NCBI GenBank assembly: GCA_964469215.1
Contig: CAYXYB010000027.1
Span: 1-20,457, forward strand
DNA length: 20,457 bases
Source: SKPS01 sp964469215
GTDB taxonomy: Bacteria; Bacteroidota; Bacteroidia; Bacteroidales; SKPS01
Direction of reading: 5' to 3'
Of the stretch, positions 7,869-17,109 are shown piece after piece (within the stretch, counting starts at the first letter, position 1; every line of letters begins with the position of its first letter). The notes under the pieces are model-generated. The model was not told the DNA's origin. It did no database searches and saw only the letters and a program-made list of their open reading frames with translations. The position numbers were made by a program, and so were the translations under genes.

Positions 7869-9011
7869 ATGTACCTCGACAACGCAGCAACAACTTTCCC
7901 AAAGCCGGAGCCGGTGATAAGAGCAATAAACGATTGCCTCAGATTTAACGGGGCTGTTCCGGGGCGGTCAGGGCATTCTCTGGCATTAAAAGCATCCAGG
8001 GAGGTATTTGAGACACGTGAACTTATTGCCACCTTTTTCAACGCAGCAAATTCAGACCGGGTAATCTTCACAAACAATGCTACCACCGGACTTAATATGG
8101 CAATGAAGGGTATTCTTAACAAGGGCGATCATGTTATCATCAGCAACATGGAGCACAACTCTGTGTATCGTCCGTTGAGGCATCTGGAGCATCAGGGTAT
8201 TATTGAACTTTCTGCTGCCACCTGTGATGAAACTGGGCTTATTGACCTGAATCACCTGATCACCCTTTTCAGGCCGAACACCAGGATGGTTGTGATAAAT
8301 CACGGCTCAAACGTCTTAGGTACGGTTCAACCAGTTAATGAGATTGGCAGGATATGCCGCAGAAAAAATGTTATTCTGCTTGTTGACGCTGCACAAACAG
8401 CCGGGTTCATTCCAATTGACATGAAAACTGACCGTATTGACATACTGATTTTTTCAGGTCACAAGAAACTATACGGGCCTCAAGGCACCGGTGGCATGGT
8501 CATTAATACCGAAATACAGATTGAACCATTGATGCAGGGTGGTACAGGCAGCCGTTCAGAATCGGATATCCACCCCGGTTTTTATCCTGACCGTCTGGAG
8601 GCAGGCACCCCCAACACACCAGGTATTATTGGCCTGAAAGCGGGGTTAACCTGGGTTATGGATAAGGGTTTGAGTGCCATAAAGGAGCATCAGCTAAAAC
8701 TTACCCGGTTGTTGATTGAGGGCTTCAAGCAGATTGAGGGTGTAAGGGTTTTCAATCCCGGCAATTGGACAAACAGGCTCCCGATAGTATCAATAATTGT
8801 GAAGAACCTCAACCCGGCAGAGGTTGCATTGAAACTCGACACCGGTTATGGTATCCAGACACGGCCGGGACTTCAGTGTGCCCCACTCGCCCATAAAGCC
8901 GCAGGTACTTTCCCTGAGGGAACTGTAAGGCTTAGTCCCGGTGCTTTCAATACTGAGAAGGAAATAATGTTGTGCGTGGATGCTTTACAGCAGATAGTAA
9001 AGACACATTAG
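7869..9011 (+). CDS. NifS/SufS-like cysteine desulfurase family protein
   Basis: This is a class V aminotransferase-fold PLP enzyme of 380 residues. Visible motifs are YLDNAATTFPKP at the N-terminus, MEHNSVYRPLRHLE, VDAAQTAGFIPID, FSGHKKLYGPQGTGG with PLP lysine K199, and RPGLQCAPLAHKAAGT with candidate catalytic Cys337. The pattern fits the desulfurase-like subfamily (EF2568-like, TIGR01977 as I recall) that often sits near selenium genes. The ATG begins one base after selB ends, so it is almost certainly in the Sec operon. I infer that it mobilises selenium (or sulfur) from cysteine or selenocysteine for the missing SelD step. A housekeeping desulfurase role is the alternative. It converges on yidC with a 51-nt gap. 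Confidence 0.85.
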   Translation: MYLDNAATTFPKPEPVIRAINDCLRFNGAVPGRSGHSLALKASREVFETRELIATFFNAANSDRVIFTNNATTGLNMAMKGILNKGDHVIISNMEHNSVYRPLRHLEHQGIIELSAATCDETGLIDLNHLITLFRPNTRMVVINHGSNVLGTVQPVNEIGRICRRKNVILLVDAAQTAGFIPIDMKTDRIDILIFSGHKKLYGPQGTGGMVINTEIQIEPLMQGGTGSRSESDIHPGFYPDRLEAGTPNTPGIIGLKAGLTWVMDKGLSAIKEHQLKLTRLLIEGFKQIEGVRVFNPGNWTNRLPIVSIIVKNLNPAEVALKLDTGYGIQTRPGLQCAPLAHKAAGTFPEGTVRLSPGAFNTEKEIMLCVDALQQIVKTH

Positions 9012-9062
9012 AATAAGGGAAATATTCTATATCAGAAAGGAATTTCCGCTCCAACAGTAAAC

Positions 9063-11012
9063 CTATTTCTTTGTTGGTTTGTAACCCCTTTGCTTTGCCG
9101 CCTCTTCAAGCCGCTGCTGAAATCTCGACTTCCTGACAGGTTTCTGTTTGTTGGCCTGAAGCTTGGCTCTCAGCTTCTTATCATCTACAAACTGCCTCAT
9201 GATTGCCATCTGGCCGAAGGTTATAAGGTTTGCCAGAAGGTAGTAGTAACTTAATCCTGAAGCATAGTTGTTGAATATACCCAGAAACATTACCGGCATA
9301 AGGTACATCATCAGTTTCATACCCGGCATCTGGGTTGATCCCGACATCATCTGGTTGTTGAGACGTGTATATATTATAGTAGAAATTGTCATCAGAAGAG
9401 TAAAGAGGCTTACATGATCGCCGTAGAAAGGTATGTTAAAACCCAGATCCAGTATTGAGTCGTAAGATGAAAGGTCGTGTGCCCACAGAAACGACTGCTG
9501 TCGGAGCTCTATGGAGGCAGGGAAGAATCGGAACATTGCAAGCAAAATAGGGAATTGCAGCAGCATTGGCACACATCCGGCCATAAGATTCACCCCCACC
9601 GATTTGTACAAAGCCATAACCGCCTGCTGCTTCTTCATCGCATCCTCTTTCTTGGGGAACTTCTTGTTTATCTCATCAACCTCTGGCTTCAATGCCCGCA
9701 TCTTTGCCGATGAGACATACATCTTGTATGCTATCGGAAAAAGTACAAGCTTAAGCAGCAGCGTGAGTATAAGGATTATTATTCCGTAATTCATCCCGGT
9801 CTTTTCGAGCCAGTTAAATACAGGCAATACAGCCCCCCGGTTTATCCATTGCATCAGGAAGAAAGACCATCCAAGTGGAATCTGACGTTCAAGTGCGAGC
9901 TTATAACTTCTAAGAATTGAATACTTGTTCGGCCCAAAATAGAAATTAAGGTTTATGGTGCCTGTGTCACCACCCTTGTAAGGAATGCCAAGAGTGGCTT
10001 CCATAGTTCTGAGATAGCGGTCGTCTTTACTTTTTTTATCGGTGCTCACATTACCCTCAGCATAGCTGAAATAGTTTTCTGCAATAAGCACTGATGTAAA
10101 AAATGCCTGTTTGAATGACAACCATTTAAGGTGGGTTAGTTCCGACAATTCATCATCTTTGGATTCTGACAGATAATCCACACTCTTATCCATGAGTGAA
10201 TAATATATTGTGGAACCGTTCATCATATTGCTGGTCTGTTCCTGTTTCAGAAGGTGTGTTTTCCATGTCAGATCCATCTGATCGGTCTGTTGGGCTATAA
10301 CATTTTGCATTCCGTTGAAATGGATATCGAAACCAACCATATAACTCCCCCTGACGAGAGTGTATAAAAATTCTATATAAGGCTTTTCAGTAGTTTTTGC
10401 GGAATCACCCGGAACATCAGCATAGAGCCGCATACCAAACTTCAGGGTGTCATTTTGTATCACGATACTGTCCAGTCCTTCAAGCCTGCTGTCGTACCAA
10501 AAAGGAACAAATTGGTAATCGCGTGTCTGCAGACGTTGCCTGCCTGAGAAGAACCCAAGGGAAAAATCACTTCCCTTCTCTTTGTATAAAATAAGTGGCA
10601 GAGTGTCGAAGGTCTTGTAATCCTTAAGTTCAACTTCAACCGGCCGCCCCCCTTTTGAAGCAATCCTTATACGTAAAAGATCGCTCTCTATAAGGTAGTA
10701 ACTGTCGTCAGATTCTGCAGCCTGTGCAAACGGGCCTGTGGAAAGAGTTTTGCTTTGGGAATCCGTAACCGGTGTATTGCTGTTTGTCGTGTCCTGCTCA
10801 GTAACTGTTGCAGATACTCCCGTATTTTTAAGACTGTCAGCATCAACTCCGGCAATCGAATCCTTAAGATTCTGCTCCATACGCTTTGCCCTGTTGAGTG
10901 AATCCTGCACTATCCTCTCTCTTATCTCTTCCTTCGAAGGTTGTGTAAAATACATATATCCAATAAGTATGGAGAAAATCAGGACTAAACCTATGACGGT
11001 GTTTTTATTCAT
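9063..11012 (-). CDS. yidC: Membrane protein insertase YidC
   Basis: YidC inserts and folds inner-membrane proteins, alone or with SecYEG. The 649-residue protein has an N-terminal membrane anchor (about 6-22), a low-complexity linker, and a large periplasmic domain (about 100-365). The conserved OxaI-type core follows from about 395 to 610. The core includes YGIIILILTLLLKLVLFPIA, with K421 where many family members have a functional Arg, then the cytoplasmic SSAKMRALKPEVDEINKKFP helix and further hydrophobic segments. The basic C-terminal tail fits ribosome contact. pyrG lies upstream on the same strand with a 64-nt gap, so the two may be co-transcribed. Confidence 0.96.
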   Translation of the reverse strand: MNKNTVIGLVLIFSILIGYMYFTQPSKEEIRERIVQDSLNRAKRMEQNLKDSIAGVDADSLKNTGVSATVTEQDTTNSNTPVTDSQSKTLSTGPFAQAAESDDSYYLIESDLLRIRIASKGGRPVEVELKDYKTFDTLPLILYKEKGSDFSLGFFSGRQRLQTRDYQFVPFWYDSRLEGLDSIVIQNDTLKFGMRLYADVPGDSAKTTEKPYIEFLYTLVRGSYMVGFDIHFNGMQNVIAQQTDQMDLTWKTHLLKQEQTSNMMNGSTIYYSLMDKSVDYLSESKDDELSELTHLKWLSFKQAFFTSVLIAENYFSYAEGNVSTDKKSKDDRYLRTMEATLGIPYKGGDTGTINLNFYFGPNKYSILRSYKLALERQIPLGWSFFLMQWINRGAVLPVFNWLEKTGMNYGIIILILTLLLKLVLFPIAYKMYVSSAKMRALKPEVDEINKKFPKKEDAMKKQQAVMALYKSVGVNLMAGCVPMLLQFPILLAMFRFFPASIELRQQSFLWAHDLSSYDSILDLGFNIPFYGDHVSLFTLLMTISTIIYTRLNNQMMSGSTQMPGMKLMMYLMPVMFLGIFNNYASGLSYYYLLANLITFGQMAIMRQFVDDKKLRAKLQANKQKPVRKSRFQQRLEEAAKQRGYKPTKK

Positions 11013-11076
11013 TCAGGCACTAATTGTTTATGGTTAATGGTAAAGTTATAAGCGGTAATTCTTGATTGTATAATCA

Positions 11077-12696
11077 CTATTCACTATTCTGTATGCTGAG
11101 TTTGCCCGCGGCGTGGATGAAGGCGGTAAATAAGGGGTGAGGAGAGGCAACAGTGCTTTTGTATTCGGGGTGAAACTGAACGCCTACAAACCAGGGGTGG
11201 CCTTTAAGTTCCATAATTTCCACAAGGTTCTGATCGGGATTGATACCGGCGGGGATCATTCCTGCAGATTTGAACCTGTGTAGATATGCGTTGTTAAATT
11301 CATACCTGTGACGATGCCTTTCTGAGATCTGCTCCTTTTTGTAGATTTCTGCCGCGATGGTTCCGGGAATCAGGTCACATCTGTATGCACCAAGCCTCAT
11401 TGTGCCACCAAAGCCTTCAATATTTTTCTGTTCTTCCATCAGGTCGATAACCGGGTCGGGTGTGCCGGGTTCCATCTCTACCGAATGCGCATCTGTAAGG
11501 GCAAGAACATTTCTTGCAAATTCGATCACTGCACACTGCATACCCAGACAAATACCAAGGAAAGGGATATTGTTTATACGGGCAAAGCTTATGGCATCAA
11601 TCTTACCTTCAAACCCACGGCTACCAAAGCCGGGAGCAACAAGAACACCATCAACGCCTGCGAGTTTTTCAGCAGCGTTGTTGTTGTTAATACCTTCAGA
11701 ATGAACCAAACGGATGTTTACCTTCAGTTCATTCTCAACGCCGGCATGGTTAAGGGCTTCAATAATAGACTTGTATGAGTCTTTTAGTTCGACATATTTT
11801 CCCACAAGGGCTATATTCACCTCCCCCTTAGGATTTCGTAACCGGTTTATGAAGTTCTCCCATTTAACAAGATCAGGCTCCCTGTCAATCGGAATGTTCA
11901 TTTTCCTCAGAACCTCCTGATCGAGGTGCTCTTCACGCATTAAAAGAGGCACATTATATATGGTATCAGTGTCAATAGATTCTATTACTGATACAGGGTC
12001 AACGTTGCAGAAAAGAGCAATCTTGTTTTTAAGCCCTGCATTGAGATGGTGTTCAGTTCGGCATACCAGGATATCGGGTTGTACTCCAAGTTCCAGTAAT
12101 GCTTTAACGGAGTGTTGAGTCGGTTTGGTTTTTAGTTCTCCGGCTGCTGAAAGGAATGGTACAAGGGTAAGATGAATTACAAGTGTACGTTTTCCCATCT
12201 CCCATTTCATCTGCCTCACAGATTCAATGTATGGTAATGATTCTATGTCTCCGACGGTTCCGCCAATTTCGGTTATGATAAAATCGAATTTTCCGGTTTC
12301 ACCGAGAAGTTTTATGCAGCGCTTTATCTCATCGGTGATATGAGGAATTACCTGGACGGTTTCTCCCAGATAATCACCATGCCTCTCCTTATTGATGACT
12401 GTCTGGTAGATCCTTCCCGTGGTAACATTGTTGGCCTGTGATGTGGGAATATCAAGAAAGCGCTCATAATGGCCCAGGTCAAGGTCTGTTTCGGCTCCGT
12501 CTTCAGTAACATAGCACTCTCCGTGCTCGTATGGGTTCAGTGTTCCTGGATCTACATTGATATATGGATCCAGCTTCTGAATTGTTACAGAAAAACCCCT
12601 TGCCTGAAGCAATGTGGCAAGTGAGGCCGAAACAATGCCTTTGCCCAACGATGATGTTACACCACCGGTAACAAAAATATATCGCTCATTATACAT
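11077..12696 (-). CDS. pyrG: CTP synthase
   Basis: PyrG makes CTP from UTP with ATP and glutamine, the last step of pyrimidine nucleotide synthesis. The 539 residues are the usual length. The N-terminal amidoligase domain (1 to about 270) opens with FVTGGVTSSLGKGIVSASLA and holds KLDPYINVDPGTLNPYEHGE. The C-terminal class I glutaminase domain begins at about 292 and carries Cys383 in GICLGMQC and His509/Glu511 in QFHPEYKS, so the triad is complete. It lies between the sigma factor gene and yidC, all on the minus strand. No clear promoter is seen in the 118-nt gap upstream. Confidence 0.98.
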   Translation of the reverse strand: MYNERYIFVTGGVTSSLGKGIVSASLATLLQARGFSVTIQKLDPYINVDPGTLNPYEHGECYVTEDGAETDLDLGHYERFLDIPTSQANNVTTGRIYQTVINKERHGDYLGETVQVIPHITDEIKRCIKLLGETGKFDFIITEIGGTVGDIESLPYIESVRQMKWEMGKRTLVIHLTLVPFLSAAGELKTKPTQHSVKALLELGVQPDILVCRTEHHLNAGLKNKIALFCNVDPVSVIESIDTDTIYNVPLLMREEHLDQEVLRKMNIPIDREPDLVKWENFINRLRNPKGEVNIALVGKYVELKDSYKSIIEALNHAGVENELKVNIRLVHSEGINNNNAAEKLAGVDGVLVAPGFGSRGFEGKIDAISFARINNIPFLGICLGMQCAVIEFARNVLALTDAHSVEMEPGTPDPVIDLMEEQKNIEGFGGTMRLGAYRCDLIPGTIAAEIYKKEQISERHRHRYEFNNAYLHRFKSAGMIPAGINPDQNLVEIMELKGHPWFVGVQFHPEYKSTVASPHPLFTAFIHAAGKLSIQNSE

Positions 12697-12814
12697 GACA
12701 GCTAATTATGTAAGGGTTGCAATTGCCATGCAAAGAAAAGAAAAAAACAGACAATCGTCAAAATGAATAAATGCCGCTTACATGAACGGAAGTAAATATT
12801 CTGCAAAAAAGAGG

Positions 12815-13681
12815 TTACTGACCCAGGTAGGCTTTCAGAAGTTTACTGCGTGATTTGTGTTTCAACCTTCTTATCGCCTTCTCCTTGATCTGGCGTACCC
12901 TCTCGCGTGTAAGGTCAAGTTTTGCCCCTATCTCGTCAAGAGTCCAGCCATGCGAAGTACTTAAGCCATAGTAAAGGTTTATGATCTCGCGCTCTTTTTC
13001 GGTAAGGGTAGCCAACGACCTCTGTATCTCCTGCAACAGTGATTCCCTTATCAGGTTTTCATCTGCATCCGGGCTGTCTGGGTTGATCATTATATCGAGC
13101 ATATTCATATCTTCACCGCTTACCATTGGTGCATCAACCGATACATGCTTTACGTGAATGCCCAGAGCCTTGCTAACCTTATCCTTCGGAAGATCCATTG
13201 CTTCAGCCAGCTCATCCTCGGAAGGCAGACGTTCAAGCTTCTGCTCAAGGATAGATGATTGTTTCGATATCTTGTTGATGGATCCAACCTGGTTAAGGGG
13301 AAGCCTTACAATCCTCGACTGCTCTGCTAATGCCTGCAATATCGATTGCCTGATCCACCATACTGCATAGGAGATGAATTTAAAACCACGGGTTTCGTCG
13401 AACCGCTGTGCTGCCTTTATCAGGCCGAGATTACCTTCATTTATCAGATCGGGAAGGCTTAATCCCTGATTCTGATATTGCTTGGCAACAGAAACAACAA
13501 AACGGAGATTGGCTTTGCAAAGACGATCCAGGGCTCGCTGGTCACCTTGTTTTATCTGTTGTGCAAGCATAACCTCCTCCTCAACAGTTATCAACTCCTC
13601 CCTTCCAATCTCCTGAAGATACTTGTCAAGTGAGGCTGTGTCCCTGTTTGTAATGGATTTACTTATCTTTAGTTGTCTCAT
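12815..13681 (-). CDS. rpoD: Primary sigma factor (sigma-70 family, RpoD/SigA)
   Basis: This is the RNA polymerase specificity subunit that reads housekeeping promoters. It has 288 residues and lacks region 1.1, the form typical of the Bacteroidota primary sigma factor. Region 1.2 is near the N-terminus (SLDKYLQEIGREELIT). Region 2 runs from about 75 to 145 with DLINEGNLGLIKAA and the promoter-melting/-10 helix ISYAVWWIRQSILQAL. Region 3 follows, and region 4.2 has the helix-turn-helix LDEIGAKLDLTRERVRQI. The TAnnTTTG elements seen elsewhere in the window are the type such a factor recognises. It stands alone between htrA and pyrG on the same strand. Confidence 0.95.
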   Translation of the reverse strand: MRQLKISKSITNRDTASLDKYLQEIGREELITVEEEVMLAQQIKQGDQRALDRLCKANLRFVVSVAKQYQNQGLSLPDLINEGNLGLIKAAQRFDETRGFKFISYAVWWIRQSILQALAEQSRIVRLPLNQVGSINKISKQSSILEQKLERLPSEDELAEAMDLPKDKVSKALGIHVKHVSVDAPMVSGEDMNMLDIMINPDSPDADENLIRESLLQEIQRSLATLTEKEREIINLYYGLSTSHGWTLDEIGAKLDLTRERVRQIKEKAIRRLKHKSRSKLLKAYLGQ

Positions 13682-13837
13682 CTGGCTTGTTACCTTCTCC
13701 TGTAAGGATGTTTGACTGCATTTTCAGCAAAAAGTTTAATCAGAAAGAAAAAAACATCACATTAATTATACAATTATGCAAAGATTTTGTTCAGGCTAAA
13801 ATATGCAGATATATTATATATTTTAAAATAGTGTCGT

Positions 13838-13845
13838 CAAAAATA
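13838..13845 (-). promoter_or_regulatory. Candidate -7 element upstream of rpoD
   Basis: TATTTTTG on the minus strand matches TAnnTTTG. No good TTTG is found at the -33 distance, and the leader would be about 150 nt. The rest of the gap 13682-13896 is AT-rich, and I see no other feature in it. Confidence 0.25.
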
Positions 13846-13896
13846 CAACATCAGTAACCCGAAAAGCAATAGAATTACAAATAACTTGTTAACAAT

Positions 13897-15357
13897 CTAT
13901 AAACCGAACCCATAATAAGCTCTCATTCCGTTTGGATATACCCCTTCGACCAGCACTCCCCCTCTCTTGCTGTTGAGGTAGTTGATGAGGTCATCAACTT
14001 TCTTCATTGGTCTGTTATCCACCGATGTTATGATGAATCCCTCCTTGATGCCGCTGGAAATCATTTTACCACCTTCAAGGCTTACAACTTTCACTCCATG
14101 GGATAATCCCAACCTGTCGAGTTCCTCCTGTGAAGCATCAGCGAATCCCCCTCCGAGCAATGAAACCACATTCTGTGTTTCGGTAGTTACAATCTCAGTA
14201 TTTCCTCTTGCATTAAGCAGGGTTAAAGTATAATTCTTCTCCTTTCCATCACGATCGACCACCAATTTAACTTTATCGCCCGGTCTATGCCTGCCAATCA
14301 TTTCCTGCAATTCACTTTTGCTGTTCACCTTAATACCATTGATTTCAAGGATCACATCCCCCTCTTTCAGGCCTGCATTTTCGGCAGCACCTTTAGCGCT
14401 AACCCCTGCGATATATACACCTCTGAGCCGTGACAGGTTCTTTTCACCTGCCAGCTTACTGTCAAGTTCCATGATGTTTGCACCTATTATGGCACGTTGC
14501 ACCTCTCCGTACTCCTTCAGGTCGGCCATAACTTTTCTAACTATGTTCACCGGTATTGCAAACGAGTAGCCCGTATAAGCTCCGGTGTTTGAGGCTATTG
14601 CAGCATTTATACCCACAAGTTCACCCTTTGTGTTTACAAGTGCCCCGCCACTGTTGCCTCGGTTAACAGCAGCATCTGTCTGAATAAAAGATTCTATGGC
14701 ACTTTTGTCACCGAGAATATTAATGTTTCTGGCTTTTGCACTAACAATTCCAGCTGTAACAGTTGAATTCAGGTTGAATGGGTTACCAACTGCCAAAACC
14801 CATTCACCAACCCTTACCAGATCTGAGTTACCAAAAATGATATAAGGAAGCTCCTTTGCCTCTACCTTTATAAGTGCAAGATCTGTTGATGGATCCCTCC
14901 CAACTATCTTTGCCTGAAAGGTACGCTTATCGTTCAGCGTTACCTCTATTTGTTCTGCCTCCTGCACAACATGATTATTAGTTACTATATATCCGTCGCT
15001 CGAAATTACAACACCAGAACCACTTGCCTGAATCGGATATGAATATCGGGGGAAGGGGTCAAATCCGAAAAAATCATGAAACCCAAAGAAGTTGTCATAA
15101 ATGCTGCTCTTTTGGGTGTAAAATGTCTTTATATGAACAACGGCATGAATTGTCAGCTCCGCTGCATCCACAAAGTCAGGCGCCTGATCCATGGCTCTGA
15201 GTGATGCATAATGTGCAGGCACGGGGTCATAACTGAAATTCGGATTCTGGTGACCCCGTTTGCCGGCTACCCATAAAACACCACTGGCTATCAGGCTGCC
15301 GGCAAGAAAAACAATAACTCCCGTAAGTATCAGCTCCCTTTTACTTCCTGTTTTCAT
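13897..15357 (-). CDS. degP: HtrA/DegP-family periplasmic serine protease
   Basis: Do-family proteases degrade or hold misfolded envelope proteins. The 486-residue protein has an N-terminal hydrophobic segment (about 9-31) that is either an uncleaved anchor or a signal peptide. The trypsin-like domain follows with the full triad: His129 (IVTNNHVV), Asp159 (DPSTDLALIKV) and Ser236 (RGNSGGALV). Two PDZ domains follow. The first, about 285-380, includes AAENAGLKEGDVILEINGIKV. The second, about 400-480, has a GIKEGFIITSVDNRPM core. A Phe/Gly-rich loop at 90-105 precedes the protease domain. It is transcribed away from the dapF cluster; the 246-nt divergent gap holds the promoters. degQ or htrA would be equally fair names. 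Confidence 0.94.
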   Translation of the reverse strand: MKTGSKRELILTGVIVFLAGSLIASGVLWVAGKRGHQNPNFSYDPVPAHYASLRAMDQAPDFVDAAELTIHAVVHIKTFYTQKSSIYDNFFGFHDFFGFDPFPRYSYPIQASGSGVVISSDGYIVTNNHVVQEAEQIEVTLNDKRTFQAKIVGRDPSTDLALIKVEAKELPYIIFGNSDLVRVGEWVLAVGNPFNLNSTVTAGIVSAKARNINILGDKSAIESFIQTDAAVNRGNSGGALVNTKGELVGINAAIASNTGAYTGYSFAIPVNIVRKVMADLKEYGEVQRAIIGANIMELDSKLAGEKNLSRLRGVYIAGVSAKGAAENAGLKEGDVILEINGIKVNSKSELQEMIGRHRPGDKVKLVVDRDGKEKNYTLTLLNARGNTEIVTTETQNVVSLLGGGFADASQEELDRLGLSHGVKVVSLEGGKMISSGIKEGFIITSVDNRPMKKVDDLINYLNSKRGGVLVEGVYPNGMRAYYGFGL

Positions 15358-15571
15358 GGCTCTCTGCTTTTTTATTACCTTACTTTATTAGACAATTTTT
15401 CTTATAAAAAGTTGCTCCCTGTATATCTTTACAATGCGCAATAAAGAACGCAAACAAAAGGCCAATAGTTCCTGAACGGCTGTTAAAAATTGTTAATGTT
15501 AAAGATATCTTATAAATATAGTCTGGACAATCAGATAAAAAAAAAGAACTCCCCGGTATTTGGCTAATGAT

Positions 15572-15579
15572 TATTTTTG
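15572..15579 (+). promoter_or_regulatory. Candidate -7 element for the dapF cluster
   Basis: TATTTTTG matches TAnnTTTG and would start transcription about 15-20 nt before the ATG at 15604. This argues against the TTG start at 15577, which overlaps the element. No TTTG is present at the normal -33 distance; one at 15559-15562 is too close. I see nothing else supportable in 15358-15571 beyond AT-rich divergent intergenic sequence. Confidence 0.4.
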
Positions 15580-15603
15580 CAGAAAATAATTTCATCTGTC
15601 AAT

Positions 15604-16305
15604 ATGTCACATGGCAAGAGGGGCAGAACCCATCCGATGTTATATATGTTCACAGGCCTGTTTGCAGGTATCCTTATAGGTTTTGGAACAGCTCTTATGA
15701 TCCAGAACCAGGCTCTGGAGGATATCATTCCCGGCCTTCATGGCAGAAGCGATACTCTTGAGGTTGGAGCAAAAGGAGATGGTGCAGCAAGACACCGGTC
15801 AAAACCAGAGAGTCTTTCCGGCATCGGCGATCAGATGGAAAGTGATCAGAACATTGATCTTACAAACCTGCCTCAGTACACAGACACTTCACTTGTAGCA
15901 GAATTCCCTGATGACACTGTTCAAACCGTACCATCTGATGGAGTTGACATGGTGAGAAGGGATGAGATGATAGGAGTAAAACGGGTAAAACTTCAGATTG
16001 CCGATGAAACGTCATCCAGAAAAAACATCTCTCCAACCGGCTCCGACACATTACTGTCAGCTCTGACTTCGGTGAAACTGCCTGAAGGATATTTCAATGA
16101 ATATCTGCTTGAATTCTGGCAAAATCCCATCAACTACAAAGGCTACCGTGTTACCAGAGATAAGATTGTATTGTTCGGATTGCCCGTCGACCAGAATTAC
16201 AGTATAAAACTTACCGAAGGTCACCTTATACTGGTTGCAGGGCGACAACAGTATGCGCTGAGAGAATCTTCCACCTTGTCCCCACTTATTCCCAGGAGGC
16301 AGTAA
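15604..16305 (+). CDS. Unrecognised single-pass membrane protein
   Basis: I do not recognise this 233-residue protein. It has a short basic N-terminus, one hydrophobic segment (about 12-34, MLYMFTGLFAGILIGFGTAL), and a polar, probably disordered linker rich in Asp, Ser and Gly (about 40-140). A compact, better-structured C-terminal region (about 145-225) contains YFNEYLLEFWQNPINYKGYR and KIVLFGLPVDQNYSIKL. The layout suggests a membrane-anchored protein with its C-terminal domain outside the cytoplasmic membrane or facing inward; orientation cannot be decided. It ends 12 nt before dapF and probably shares its transcript, so an envelope role is possible but unproven. The ATG at 15604 was preferred over the TTG at 15577. 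Confidence 0.8.
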   Translation: MSHGKRGRTHPMLYMFTGLFAGILIGFGTALMIQNQALEDIIPGLHGRSDTLEVGAKGDGAARHRSKPESLSGIGDQMESDQNIDLTNLPQYTDTSLVAEFPDDTVQTVPSDGVDMVRRDEMIGVKRVKLQIADETSSRKNISPTGSDTLLSALTSVKLPEGYFNEYLLEFWQNPINYKGYRVTRDKIVLFGLPVDQNYSIKLTEGHLILVAGRQQYALRESSTLSPLIPRRQ

Positions 16306-16317
16306 AATTAATATACC

Positions 16318-17106
16318 ATGGCCGGAACACTGCTTCAGTTAAGAAAGTTTGAATCTACCGGTAATGATTTTATATTGATCGATAACCGTTTCTGTGAAGT
16401 TAGCCTCTCCCCTGCCGATATTGCAAAAATGTGTCATCGCCGTTTCGGGATTGGAGCCGATGGGTTAATCCTGCTGGAAGATGACCCAAAACTTTCATTT
16501 TCGATGCGATACTTTAACAGCGACGGTCATGAAGGCTCATTTTGCGGCAACGGAGGGAGGGCTGTGGCCGCTTTTGCCGGTATTCTTGAAATTCCCGGTT
16601 TTCCGGCATACAGGTTTATGGCATCCGACGGTGTTCATACTGCTGAACTTTCCCGCATGGAAAAGAACAGATGGCATGTTATACTTAAACTTAATGACAC
16701 AATGGTTGACCGTGCTGACCTCATAGATACAGGTTCGCCACATCATATTACCTACTTGAAGGATCTCCACAAGATTGATATCACGGAAAAGGGTAAAGCC
16801 CTCCGCATAAGTCCGCAATTTGGCCCCGGGGGATGCAACGTTAATTTTATTGAAGATAAGGGTGACCACCTTTTTGTACGCACCTGGGAAAGAGGCGTGG
16901 AAGCAGAAACACTCTCCTGTGGCACCGGAGTTACCGCTTCTGCAATATTTCATAACCTTGGTGAGCCTGATGGTGAACATACCGTTTTTATCAAGACAGC
17001 AGGAGGAGAGCTTAAAGTTGAATTTTTCAAAACCGGCAACCTGTTCCGTAATATCCGCCTTTCAGGCACAACAACCTGCGTTTTTAGCGGAAATTACTAT
17101 CTTTGA
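16318..17106 (+). CDS. dapF: Diaminopimelate epimerase
   Basis: DapF interconverts LL- and meso-diaminopimelate, supplying lysine and the peptidoglycan cross-link residue. The 262-residue protein has the two-cysteine active site of this cofactor-independent epimerase: Cys76 in GSFCGNGGRA and Cys201 in ETLSCGTGVTAS. It also has the N-terminal block FESTGNDFILIDNR and RRFGIGADGLILLE. The first Cys motif, GSFCGNGGR, differs from the proteobacterial form but keeps the key Cys-Gly-Asn-Gly. The gene ends in UGA, and the GNAT gene starts 3 nt later. Its operon partner mltG also acts on peptidoglycan. Confidence 0.96.
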   Translation: MAGTLLQLRKFESTGNDFILIDNRFCEVSLSPADIAKMCHRRFGIGADGLILLEDDPKLSFSMRYFNSDGHEGSFCGNGGRAVAAFAGILEIPGFPAYRFMASDGVHTAELSRMEKNRWHVILKLNDTMVDRADLIDTGSPHHITYLKDLHKIDITEKGKALRISPQFGPGGCNVNFIEDKGDHLFVRTWERGVEAETLSCGTGVTASAIFHNLGEPDGEHTVFIKTAGGELKVEFFKTGNLFRNIRLSGTTTCVFSGNYYL

Positions 17107-17109
17107 CCC

